A DNA stretch of 64,000 nt, taken from positions 324,908 to 388,907 of the forward strand of contig NZ_JAHZBQ010000003.1 in assembly GCF_019423325.1 (NCBI RefSeq). Reading direction: 5' to 3'. Shown here piece after piece: positions 19,251 to 26,695 of this stretch (its first letter is position 1; every line of letters begins with the position of its first letter). Both the position numbers and the translations under genes were made by a program. The DNA is from Campylobacter sp. Its GTDB lineage: Bacteria > Campylobacterota > Campylobacteria > Campylobacterales > Campylobacteraceae. The notes below the pieces were generated by a model. It was not told the DNA's origin and made no database searches. It saw only the letters and a list, made by a program, of their open reading frames with translations.

Positions 19251-19282
19251 CCTGTTACAGGATTTAAGTCTAATGAATTATA
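19251..19282 (-). promoter_or_regulatory. fdh operon promoter with palindromic element
   Basis: A perfect TATAAT lies on the minus strand at 19282-19277, about 75 bases before the first ATG of the operon. Just downstream, in the predicted 5' leader, are two interlocked inverted repeats: CCTGTTACAGG (19251-19261) and GTAAC-GCCT-GTTAC. The position suggests an operator or an RNA hairpin controlling the fdh operon; the regulator is unknown. Confidence 0.45.
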
Positions 19283-19363
19283 ACGAAAAGGCAGTGAGAT
19301 GGAAATTAAATTTTAAGTTACTTTTTAAATTTTATTTAAAATTCAAAATATAAAGTTCTAACT

Positions 19364-19396
19364 AAAAAACTACTCGCAAAACTAGAGTTTGCGAGT
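19364..19396 (-). terminator. Rho-independent terminator after the TorD-like gene
   Basis: On the minus strand ACTCGCAAA pairs with TTTGCGAGT around a 7-base loop and is followed by AGTTTTTTAG. It ends the polyferredoxin/TorD transcript 60 bases after its last stop and separates it from the fdh promoter. Confidence 0.75.
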
Positions 19397-19454
19397 CTAA
19401 AATTTAACCGAAATTCTGCTTTTACGTTAAGATTTTGGTTAAAAATTTTATTTA

Positions 19455-20324
19455 TCAATCCAGATCAAAAATATCTTCCGGATTGGTAAATTTATTTTGA
19501 TAGCCACCTTTTTTGATCGCTTCTTTAACGACGCTGCGATCTTTCTTTTGCGGAGCGGCAAGCGCTAAAAGCGAGCGTTCAAGCGCAAAAAAGCTTCTCA
19601 TTAGTGCGCCTAATGATTTGAAAAAATCCGCCCGCACATGCCCGCACAAAAGCTCGCTAAACTCATCCACAAAGCTGTTGGTGACATTCGTAAAAAGCTC
19701 TAACGCCAGCGTTTCGCCGTCTTGCGCGCCGACGAAATTTTTAGCGTATTGCGAATTCGCAGTATTTTTACCATCCTGCGGGCCTGTAAAATTTTTACTG
19801 TCATGCGAATCTACAGAATTTTTTCTGTCTTGCGCCGTCAAGCTCGCGCTATTCGTAAAATTTTGCTCGTTTGCCACGGAATTTTGTCCGTTTAAAACTG
19901 CGCTGTGTTTTGCAGCCGCGTCGCGCAGCAGAGTCGAATGCAGGTAAAAAATAAATCCCACATAGTCCTCGCACTCCTTGCAAAGCTCCATATTGCGGCG
20001 AAATTTACTCTTTTTTAGCACGTCGATTACCGCGACACGCATACGCCCGTCGTCACGTCCTTCGTCGTAGAAGCTCGCACTCATCGGCACATTGGCGTAT
20101 GAAAAATCAAAAAGTACGGAATTTTGCTCGCTTTTAAACGCAGAAAAGTCGAATTTCTCCAAATTTTGAAATTCCGCCTCATCGCTAGGCACAATGGGCG
20201 AGCTGCGTAAAAACTCCAGCTGCTCCTTCCAACGCTTAAATTTCGCATCCGTTTCATAGAAAAAAAACGGAATTGCAAAAAATTCGTAGTAGTAGCTTCT
20301 TGCTTGAAGTAGATTCGCATCCAT
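19455..20324 (-). CDS. TorD/DmsD-type chaperone for formate dehydrogenase, with internal repeat insert
   Basis: Cytosolic proofreading chaperone that would bind the Tat signal of FdhA during cofactor loading. 289 residues, all-helical in the outer parts (LLQARSYYYEFFAIPFFFYE, YVGFIFYLHSTLLRDAA, FVDEFSELLCGHVRADFFKS, FALERSLLALA), as in the TorD family and the gene next to fdhA in C. jejuni. Residues about 138-205 are a low-complexity insert that includes a 9-residue tandem repeat, listed separately. Its start overlaps the polyferredoxin stop by one base, showing coupling. The family assignment rests on length, helical pattern and context. Confidence 0.75.
   Translation of the reverse strand: MDANLLQARSYYYEFFAIPFFFYETDAKFKRWKEQLEFLRSSPIVPSDEAEFQNLEKFDFSAFKSEQNSVLFDFSYANVPMSASFYDEGRDDGRMRVAVIDVLKKSKFRRNMELCKECEDYVGFIFYLHSTLLRDAAAKHSAVLNGQNSVANEQNFTNSASLTAQDRKNSVDSHDSKNFTGPQDGKNTANSQYAKNFVGAQDGETLALELFTNVTNSFVDEFSELLCGHVRADFFKSLGALMRSFFALERSLLALAAPQKKDRSVVKEAIKKGGYQNKFTNPEDIFDLD
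19713..19832 (-). repeat. 27-bp tandem repeat inside the TorD-like gene
   Basis: Four full and one partial 27-bp units encode 9-residue repeats starting at residues 165, 174, 183, 192 and 201: QDRKNSVDS, HDSKNFTGP, QDGKNTANS, QYAKNFVGA, QDGE. Each unit has the DNA core GTAAAAAT or a close variant at the same place. Units are diverged at DNA level but keep the frame and the KN pair. Confidence 0.85.
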
Positions 20325-22006
20325 TACATTGCCCCTTTTCTAGCATCTTCTATCTGCTTTTTTATCATTATTTTCGCCTTGCAATCGCCGCAGCAAAAAA
20401 GAGTCTTCATCTTTTCAGGCTCGTTTGCAAAATGCGCACCCATCATATCCGCGATCTTCATCACGGCTTTGCTCGTCGCAAATTCCTTACCGCATTCAAT
20501 GCACTTAAAAAGCTCATCTTTAGCTAGCATTTTGTAATTAAAAAATCCCGGCTCAAGCTCCACGCCGCAAGGCTCAAGCTCGATCGTATCCTTTTCGGCG
20601 CAGCTTAGCACGCAGTAGTTGCACGATGTGCAAAGCGAAGCGTTGAGCTTAATCGAATTGTCGCTGTTATCGGCATACAGCGCGCCGGTATTACAGGCGC
20701 CCACGCAGCTAAGGCAGAGCGTGCAGCTTGCTTCGTTTATGCTTACTTTGCCAAATTTTAGCAACTCTCCGCTTTTTACGGCGCCAAAGCTGCCCTCGCC
20801 GACCATTGCGCTTACGCGTTTGGAAAAAATTTCTTTCTTGCTAAGGCCCTGCTCGTTTAAGCTAAACGCCCAGGGCTGAGAGCTTTGCGCCCACTTTAGC
20901 GCCTCTTGCAGCTCGGTTAAATTTCGCGCTAAAAATACCGCGTCCTTGCCGTAGATCGCGCGCGAAATTCCATTGACAAGCTCCGCCGCTTCACGCGTGC
21001 CCTCGCCCACGTCCGTGCCGTAAATGATCACACTCGAGCCGCTTTCCTGCATAGCGCTTAGCAAATTTACCTCATCTATTTGCTTGCTTCCGAAAATTCC
21101 AAACGGTAGCACGCCGCACGGAAGCTGCACTGCGGGTGCGGACACGATTTCGCTCTCTGCGATGAGAAGCGGAATTTTGCCTGCATAGAGCTTTGCGATC
21201 TCCCCAAATACGCTTTGGGGCAACTTGGCAAATTTCAGCGCGCCGCTAGGACAGACGCTCACGCACGCGCCACAGCCTATACAGTCGATGTGCGAAAATA
21301 CGAGCTCGCGTTTTTCGTCGTTTTTCAAAATCGCCACTGTGGGGCAAACCTCCACGCATGGCGCGCGCAGCTCATTTCGCCTGCCCTGATACTGGCAGAT
21401 CGCAGGATCGAAGATCGTGGAATTCTTATAATGATAAACCGGGCTTTTGGAATTTAAAATTTCTAAAATTTCATCGTCTTTTAGCCCCGAGATCTCGTAG
21501 CAGCCGCTTTGTCGCAATTGATAGGGCGCCGCGCCGCTAATCAAGAAAAAATCCGCCTCGGTCTCAACCTCATCCTGCTCGCTTAAAATCGTAACCGCAA
21601 GATCGCCAATCTCGCCATAGACGAACTTAATCTCGGCCCTGCTTAACGCAATCACCTTAAATCCGTGCTGCCTAAGTAGCCCCACAAGCCCCTCTCGCGG
21701 CTCATCACAGGCGAGAATTACGTTTTTGCCGACGGGCTTTTGATAGTCGCTATCTAGGGCACCGTCAAAGGCGATATCTTTGGCGCGATACAAAATATCT
21801 ACGTTTTTAGCAATTTGCAGCGGCTCATCTGCGGAATTTTCTATATAAAAATTTATCTCGGGCGCATAAATTTGCGCTTTTAATTTCGGCGAATTAGCGA
21901 CGATAAATTCCTCATTTTTCGCCTCCTCTTCATCGCCGCAAATTTCGATATCGTCGCTTAAGACTACATCCTTTAGCCCCGCGGCGTAAAATCCATGTTC
22001 TTTCAT
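20324..22006 (-). CDS. Multi-cluster ferredoxin-type protein of the fdh region
   Basis: 560 residues. The N-terminal half (to about residue 200) lacks Cys motifs and has two Rossmann-like hydrophobic segments (KNVILACDEPREGLVGLLRQ, DFFLISGAAPYQ). Then come [4Fe-4S] motifs: CQYQ/PCVEVCP and CIGCGACVSVCP near 230-275, CTLCLSCVGAC and CTSCNYCVLSC near 440-485, and a C-terminal CIECGKEF...CCGDCKAK that may bind zinc or iron. Probably a cytosolic electron carrier or an assembly factor for formate dehydrogenase. Co-transcribed with the TorD-like gene and divergent from selA. AGGATAGATT precedes the ATG. Confidence 0.8.
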   Translation of the reverse strand: MKEHGFYAAGLKDVVLSDDIEICGDEEEAKNEEFIVANSPKLKAQIYAPEINFYIENSADEPLQIAKNVDILYRAKDIAFDGALDSDYQKPVGKNVILACDEPREGLVGLLRQHGFKVIALSRAEIKFVYGEIGDLAVTILSEQDEVETEADFFLISGAAPYQLRQSGCYEISGLKDDEILEILNSKSPVYHYKNSTIFDPAICQYQGRRNELRAPCVEVCPTVAILKNDEKRELVFSHIDCIGCGACVSVCPSGALKFAKLPQSVFGEIAKLYAGKIPLLIAESEIVSAPAVQLPCGVLPFGIFGSKQIDEVNLLSAMQESGSSVIIYGTDVGEGTREAAELVNGISRAIYGKDAVFLARNLTELQEALKWAQSSQPWAFSLNEQGLSKKEIFSKRVSAMVGEGSFGAVKSGELLKFGKVSINEASCTLCLSCVGACNTGALYADNSDNSIKLNASLCTSCNYCVLSCAEKDTIELEPCGVELEPGFFNYKMLAKDELFKCIECGKEFATSKAVMKIADMMGAHFANEPEKMKTLFCCGDCKAKIMIKKQIEDARKGAM

Positions 22007-22172
22007 AATCTATCCTAAATTGATAATTAGGCGGGTTTTACTCTTATTTTCTAAACAGCTTTTAAATTCTGCACTTAAAGTAAATCGAATTTAAATTAAT
22101 AATTCTATAGATAAAGCAAAATCAAAGCTTTAAATGATAAAATCGTCTAAATTTTAAGGCATCGGGGTCGCA

Positions 22173-23783
22173 ATGCAACAAATCAAACTACCAAAAATCG
22201 ATAAAATCGCAAACGCGCAGGAGTTTCAAAACTGCCTCCGCCCGCAAATCATCAAAATCGCGCAAGAGCTCATCGAAGAAGCACGTAGGAAGGCGCTGCA
22301 AGGAGGCGCGGTCGCAAACGAAAGCGAGATCATCGCGCGCATCAAATCGCGCTACGAAAAATTTCAAAATCTAAGCCTTAAGCCGCTCATCAACGCAACC
22401 GGCGTCGTGCTGCACACAAACCTCGGCCGCAGCGTCATCAGCGCCGAAATTTTAGCCCGCGCGCAAAAGATCATCACCTCGTATTCAAATTTAGAATACG
22501 ACTTATCCGAGGGCGCGCGCGGCAACAGATACGACTACATAGCGCTTTTGTGCAGCGAGCTCTTCGGCGCGCAGGACGCACTCGTGGTCAACAACAACGC
22601 TGCGGCGGTATTTTTGGTGCTAAATACCTTCGCGCGCGGACGCGAAGTCGTGGTAAGCCGCGGCGAGCTAGTCGAGATCGGCGGAAGCTTTCGAGTAAGC
22701 GAAGTGATGTCAAACTCGGGCGCAAAGCTCGTAGAGATCGGCACTACGAACAAAACCAAGCTGGACGATTACGAAGAAGCGATCAATGAAAATACGGCGA
22801 TCTTGATGAAGGTGCACCGCTCAAATTTTAAAATTTCAGGCTTCAGCTCTAGCGTAAGCGCTGCGGAAGTTGCAGCTTTGGCACGCCGTGCCTCGCAGGC
22901 AAAGAAGGAATTTTTAGCGCTTAGAGCGGCAAGCTTTAAAAATTTAGCGGATCTTTGCGGCGGCTCGTCGGATACGACGGGCGAAATTTTAAATTCCGCG
23001 CCGAATAGTTTAAACTTAGCGGATAGTTCTGCGAATGCTCTAAATTTAAATAGCGGCGAGCCGTCCAAAAGGAGCGAGTGCTTTCATGAAGAGGGAGAGA
23101 GCGAAATTCCCGCTAAAGCTTCTAAAATTGCTCCTACAAAATTTAGCATGAAAAAAGCGGAAAGCTTTAACGAGATCATCGATTACTACGATCTTGGAAG
23201 CGGCTACGCGAGCGAGCTGGGATTTGGGCTAGGCAAAAGCGAGCCCTCTATTTTTGAGCTTTTAAAAAGCGGCGTGCGGCTGCTTAGCTTTAGCGGCGAC
23301 AAGCTCTTCGGCTCCGTGCAGTGCGGCATCATCCTAGGAGATCGCGAGCTCATCGCGCGCCTGCGTAAAAACCAGCTACTGCGAATGCTGCGCGTGGACA
23401 AGATTACGCTGAGCCTGCTTGCCGAGACGATCAAGGCGTATATAAATAAAGAATTTCACCTCATCACGACGATAGATCAGATCCATCTAAGCCTGGACAA
23501 ACTGCGTGAGCGAGCGGAGCTAGTGCGATCGCGCATCGGCGTAAAATCGCAGATCGTGCCGACAACCACCTTCGTAGGCGGCGGCACGATGCCGAGCGCC
23601 TCCTATCCTAGCGTCGCGCTTGCGATACTTGACGGCGCCGACCCGCAGAGCACGCAGGCAAAATTTCGCGCTGCGGGTATAATCGGGCGGATCGAGGATG
23701 ATAAATTTTTGCTCGATTTCAGATCGATTTTAAAAAGCGACTTGCAAGATTTAATAAAAAAGATCGGAGAAATTTATGAATAG
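22173..23783 (+). CDS. selA: L-seryl-tRNA(Sec) selenium transferase with about 90-residue insert
   Basis: PLP enzyme converting Ser-tRNA(Sec) to Sec-tRNA(Sec) with selenophosphate. At 536 residues it is about 80-90 longer than usual. Core motifs are visible: PLINATGVVLHTNLGRS (71-87), NNNAAAVFLVLNTFA (140-154), VHRSNFKISGFSS (214-226), YYDLGSG (338-344) and the PLP lysine in SFSGDKLFG (Lys377). The extra residues, about 240-333, lie between the ALARRA helix and YYDLGSG, where other SelAs have only a few residues. They are Asn/Ser/Ala-rich (NSAPNSLNLADSSANALNLN). The frame is intact, so it is an insertion, not a frameshift. Coupled to selB. Confidence 0.95.
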   Translation: MQQIKLPKIDKIANAQEFQNCLRPQIIKIAQELIEEARRKALQGGAVANESEIIARIKSRYEKFQNLSLKPLINATGVVLHTNLGRSVISAEILARAQKIITSYSNLEYDLSEGARGNRYDYIALLCSELFGAQDALVVNNNAAAVFLVLNTFARGREVVVSRGELVEIGGSFRVSEVMSNSGAKLVEIGTTNKTKLDDYEEAINENTAILMKVHRSNFKISGFSSSVSAAEVAALARRASQAKKEFLALRAASFKNLADLCGGSSDTTGEILNSAPNSLNLADSSANALNLNSGEPSKRSECFHEEGESEIPAKASKIAPTKFSMKKAESFNEIIDYYDLGSGYASELGFGLGKSEPSIFELLKSGVRLLSFSGDKLFGSVQCGIILGDRELIARLRKNQLLRMLRVDKITLSLLAETIKAYINKEFHLITTIDQIHLSLDKLRERAELVRSRIGVKSQIVPTTTFVGGGTMPSASYPSVALAILDGADPQSTQAKFRAAGIIGRIEDDKFLLDFRSILKSDLQDLIKKIGEIYE

Positions 23784-25596
23784 CGTAATCATCGGCACCG
23801 CAGGCCATATCGATCACGGAAAGACCGCGTTAATCAAGGCGCTAAACGGCTTTGAGGGGGACCGAATGCCGAGCGAAAAGCAGCGTGGTATCACGATCGA
23901 TCTTAGCTTTTCGCATCTGCGCTCTGGGAGCACTAACGTCGCATTTATCGACGTGCCGGGGCACGAAAACCTAGTAAAGACGATGATTAGCGGCGCGTAT
24001 GCCTTCGACGCTGCGATGCTAGTAGTCGCCGCGGACGACGGGCTGATGCCGCAAAGCAAAGAGCATATTCAAATTTTATCGCTGCTTGGGGTAAAAAGCG
24101 TGATCTTGTGTATCAGCAAGTGCGATCTTGCTGACGACGCGCGCAGATCCGAGGTCGCGGCACAGTGCAGGGAATACATCTGCAAATTTAAAAATTTGCA
24201 AATTTTAAACACCTTTTTTATCAGTATCAAAGATCCCGCAAGCATCGCCGAGCTGAAAAACTATCTCTTTAATATCAAGCCTGCGCAGCGTCAAGGAGGC
24301 GGCGTGGTGCACTACTACATCGACCGAGTTTTTTCGCTTAAGGGGCTTGGCACCATCGTAACGGGCAGCCTCATTAACGGCGCGATTTCAAAGGGCGAGA
24401 AGCTTTATAACTGCGATCTGGGTAAAATTTTTAATGTCAAAAGCGTGCAGATCCACGACGAGGACACGCCGCTGGCGCAGGCTCCAAACCGCGTCGCGCT
24501 GAGCTTGGACGCCAAGACGAGCGAGCTTGAAAAGGGGCAAATCCTAAGCAAAAAGGGGTTTTTCCGCGGCTTTAATGAAGCGGACTGCACCTTTAGCGGC
24601 GAAATTTCGCATAATCAAGACGTGCTGTTTTGCGTCGGAAGTAAGCAAAGCGCGGCAAAAGCGCTCATTTTAAAAGAACTTCCTAGCGGCGAGAAGCTCG
24701 TGAGCTTTAAATTTGACAAAACGATGTTTTTGAAATTTGACGAGCCCTTCGTCTGCCTAGCAAACTCGCGCGTAATCGGCGGCGGGCGCGTGCTAAACGC
24801 CGTAGTCGAGCCGCTAAAAAAGCAGAGCAAAGCCGTGCTTCTCACCGCACTTTTGAAGCGAAATTTCACCGAAGCGTTTAAAATTTTAAGCCTCTTTCAC
24901 AAGCATGGATTCGGGCTATTTTCGGCATATCAGCGCTTCGGGATGGAATACGACGAAGCGGTAAAGATCGCGCGCGGCTTAGAGGGGACGTATTTTGACG
25001 AAGCAAATTTATGCGTTTACGATCTAAGCGCGATCGAGGACGTAAAAAGCCTTATAAAATTTATCGTCTCAAAAAACGACTACGCGATCTTTTCGCCCGC
25101 CTCGATCGCTCTAAAGCTCTCGTGGGCTAGCGAAGAGCTCGCCGCGCGCGCGCTTAGCGAGCTTGAACGGGGCGGCATCGTCTCTAAAAAGGGCGGAGTT
25201 TACGTAAAATCGGGAGTGGATTTTGACGCGCTCAAACAGAGCCTGGAGAGTAAAATTTTTGATCTCATCAAAAAGGGCGGCATCGCGCCTCTCGCGCCGT
25301 ATAACATTTACGACGAGCTGGAGATCGACCGCAGTAGCGGCGATGACGCGCTAAAGAAGCTGACCTACGCCAAAAAGGTCGTCCGTCTCGCGCACAATCT
25401 CTTCGTCGAAGCCGAAAATTTAGCCCTAGCGATCAAGCGCCTTTACGCGATCATCGAAAAAGAGGGCTTCGTAAACGTCACGAACGCCAAAGAGGAGCTT
25501 GGGCTTAGCAGAAAATTCGTCATCTGCTACCTCGAATACCTAGATAAAATGGGAAATATCGTGACGATCGACAATAAACGCTATTTGAAAAAGTAA
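23776..25596 (+). CDS. selB: Selenocysteine-specific elongation factor
   Basis: GTPase that carries Sec-tRNA(Sec) to UGA codons marked by a SECIS hairpin. 606 residues: G1 GTAGHIDHGKTALIKAL (residues 7-23), DVPGHE (G3), SKCDL (G4), then domains 2-3 and a C-terminal row of winged-helix domains that bind the SECIS (last segment ELGLSRKFVICYLEYLDKMG). It overlaps selA by 8 bases, with GGAG before the ATG. The client fdhA and its SECIS are on the opposite strand 5 kb away; tRNA-Sec (selC) and selD are not seen in the window. Confidence 0.97.
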   Translation: MNSVIIGTAGHIDHGKTALIKALNGFEGDRMPSEKQRGITIDLSFSHLRSGSTNVAFIDVPGHENLVKTMISGAYAFDAAMLVVAADDGLMPQSKEHIQILSLLGVKSVILCISKCDLADDARRSEVAAQCREYICKFKNLQILNTFFISIKDPASIAELKNYLFNIKPAQRQGGGVVHYYIDRVFSLKGLGTIVTGSLINGAISKGEKLYNCDLGKIFNVKSVQIHDEDTPLAQAPNRVALSLDAKTSELEKGQILSKKGFFRGFNEADCTFSGEISHNQDVLFCVGSKQSAAKALILKELPSGEKLVSFKFDKTMFLKFDEPFVCLANSRVIGGGRVLNAVVEPLKKQSKAVLLTALLKRNFTEAFKILSLFHKHGFGLFSAYQRFGMEYDEAVKIARGLEGTYFDEANLCVYDLSAIEDVKSLIKFIVSKNDYAIFSPASIALKLSWASEELAARALSELERGGIVSKKGGVYVKSGVDFDALKQSLESKIFDLIKKGGIAPLAPYNIYDELEIDRSSGDDALKKLTYAKKVVRLAHNLFVEAENLALAIKRLYAIIEKEGFVNVTNAKEELGLSRKFVICYLEYLDKMGNIVTIDNKRYLKK

Positions 25597-25647
25597 AAAT
25601 TTAAAATTTTGCACTACAATGCGCGGAATTTTTTGCAAAGGAAAAAA

Positions 25648-26361
25648 ATGAAAAAAGCTATTTTAACTTCAGTTGCGCTCGCAGCGAGCCTAAACGCGGC
25701 TTTAAGCGACAGCGAAATTCTATCCATCTACGGCGGCACGCCTCAAGGCATCGAAATAAAGGTCGCCGAGCGCATCCCACTTAGCGAGCCAAAAGGCGTC
25801 GAGGCGGTCGTTTTAAAGATTTCTCAAGGCAATATGTCGCAAGAGGAGATCATCTTCACCCAAGGCGATCTGATCTTTACCGATATCATCGATCCTAAAA
25901 AACGCGTAGTCTATAAGGAGCAGATCAAACAAGACCGCATCGCAGGACAGCTAAGTAAGGTCTTCAAAGCAGAGAGCAAAGACAATATCATCAAGCTAGG
26001 AAACGATCCTAAAAAGCCTACGATTTTGATGCTGACGGACGCCTTGTGTCCATTCTGCCGCAAAGAGATGGCAAGGATCGAGGAAACGTTAAAAAATAAC
26101 AATGTCGATATAATCATGACCTCCGTTCACGGCGACGACGGCCACGCAAAATCCGCGCTCATCTACAAAGAGATCAAAAATGCTAAAACCGACGAGCAAA
26201 AGATAGCGGTTTTTAGAAAATACTACGCTGAAGATAACAAAGCAGGCGCCAAAGACGTAAGCGCTGCTGAGCTAAACGCTGCAAAAGCCCTAGCTGCCAA
26301 ATACTTCGGTGCGGGAGTAAACTCGGTGCCCTACATCATCGAACTAGACAAGCTAAAATAA
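25648..26361 (+). CDS. Exported thioredoxin-fold protein (DsbC/DsbG-like)
   Basis: Periplasmic disulfide isomerase or reductase candidate. The frame opens upstream at 25609, but AAAGGAAAAAA stands just before the Met at 25648, which begins a signal peptide (MKKAILTSVALAASLNAA). 237 residues. The N-terminal part (SDSEILSIYGGTPQGIEIKV and following strands) resembles the DsbC dimerisation domain. The thioredoxin domain has the active site ALCPFCRKEM near residue 133 and the cis-Pro loop GVNSVPYI near the C-terminus. It follows selB by 51 bases, possibly in the same transcript, and ends before a strong hairpin. Confidence 0.85.
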   Translation: MKKAILTSVALAASLNAALSDSEILSIYGGTPQGIEIKVAERIPLSEPKGVEAVVLKISQGNMSQEEIIFTQGDLIFTDIIDPKKRVVYKEQIKQDRIAGQLSKVFKAESKDNIIKLGNDPKKPTILMLTDALCPFCRKEMARIEETLKNNNVDIIMTSVHGDDGHAKSALIYKEIKNAKTDEQKIAVFRKYYAEDNKAGAKDVSAAELNAAKALAAKYFGAGVNSVPYIIELDKLK

Positions 26362-26370
26362 TCTCTCTTA

Positions 26371-26396
26371 AATTTTGCGGAGCGATCCGCAAAATT
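26371..26396 (+). terminator. GCGA-capped hairpin after the thioredoxin-fold gene
   Basis: AATTTTGCGGA pairs perfectly with TCCGCAAAATT (11 bp) around a GCGA tetraloop, 9 bases after the stop. No U-run follows, but the stem's own 3' arm ends in AAAATT. It probably forms the 3' end of the selA-selB-dsb transcript. The 300 bases beyond it, up to the convergent autotransporter gene, hold only AAATTT words and diffuse inverted repeats. Confidence 0.5.
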
Positions 26397-26695
26397 CTAC
26401 CCCATCGTCTTAGTCTTAGCGATTTTAATTAATCCGGATTTTATGAAATTTTACACGTGCAAAATTCCAGCAAAATTCTGCATTGTTCCTTATATTGAAA
26501 GTAGCATAAAAGCGATAGTGTATGAAATTTAAAAGCGAGAAAATATGCAAGCAAATCCACGGCCGAAATTTTAAAATTTCGCGGCAAAGCCCGGGTAAAA
26601 TTTAGCCGCAAATTTTATAAAATTCTCGCTTTGCGGCAAAGAGGAATTTACAGTCGTGCTTCAGGCTACCTATCTTGGGCTACGTCCGATTAAAA

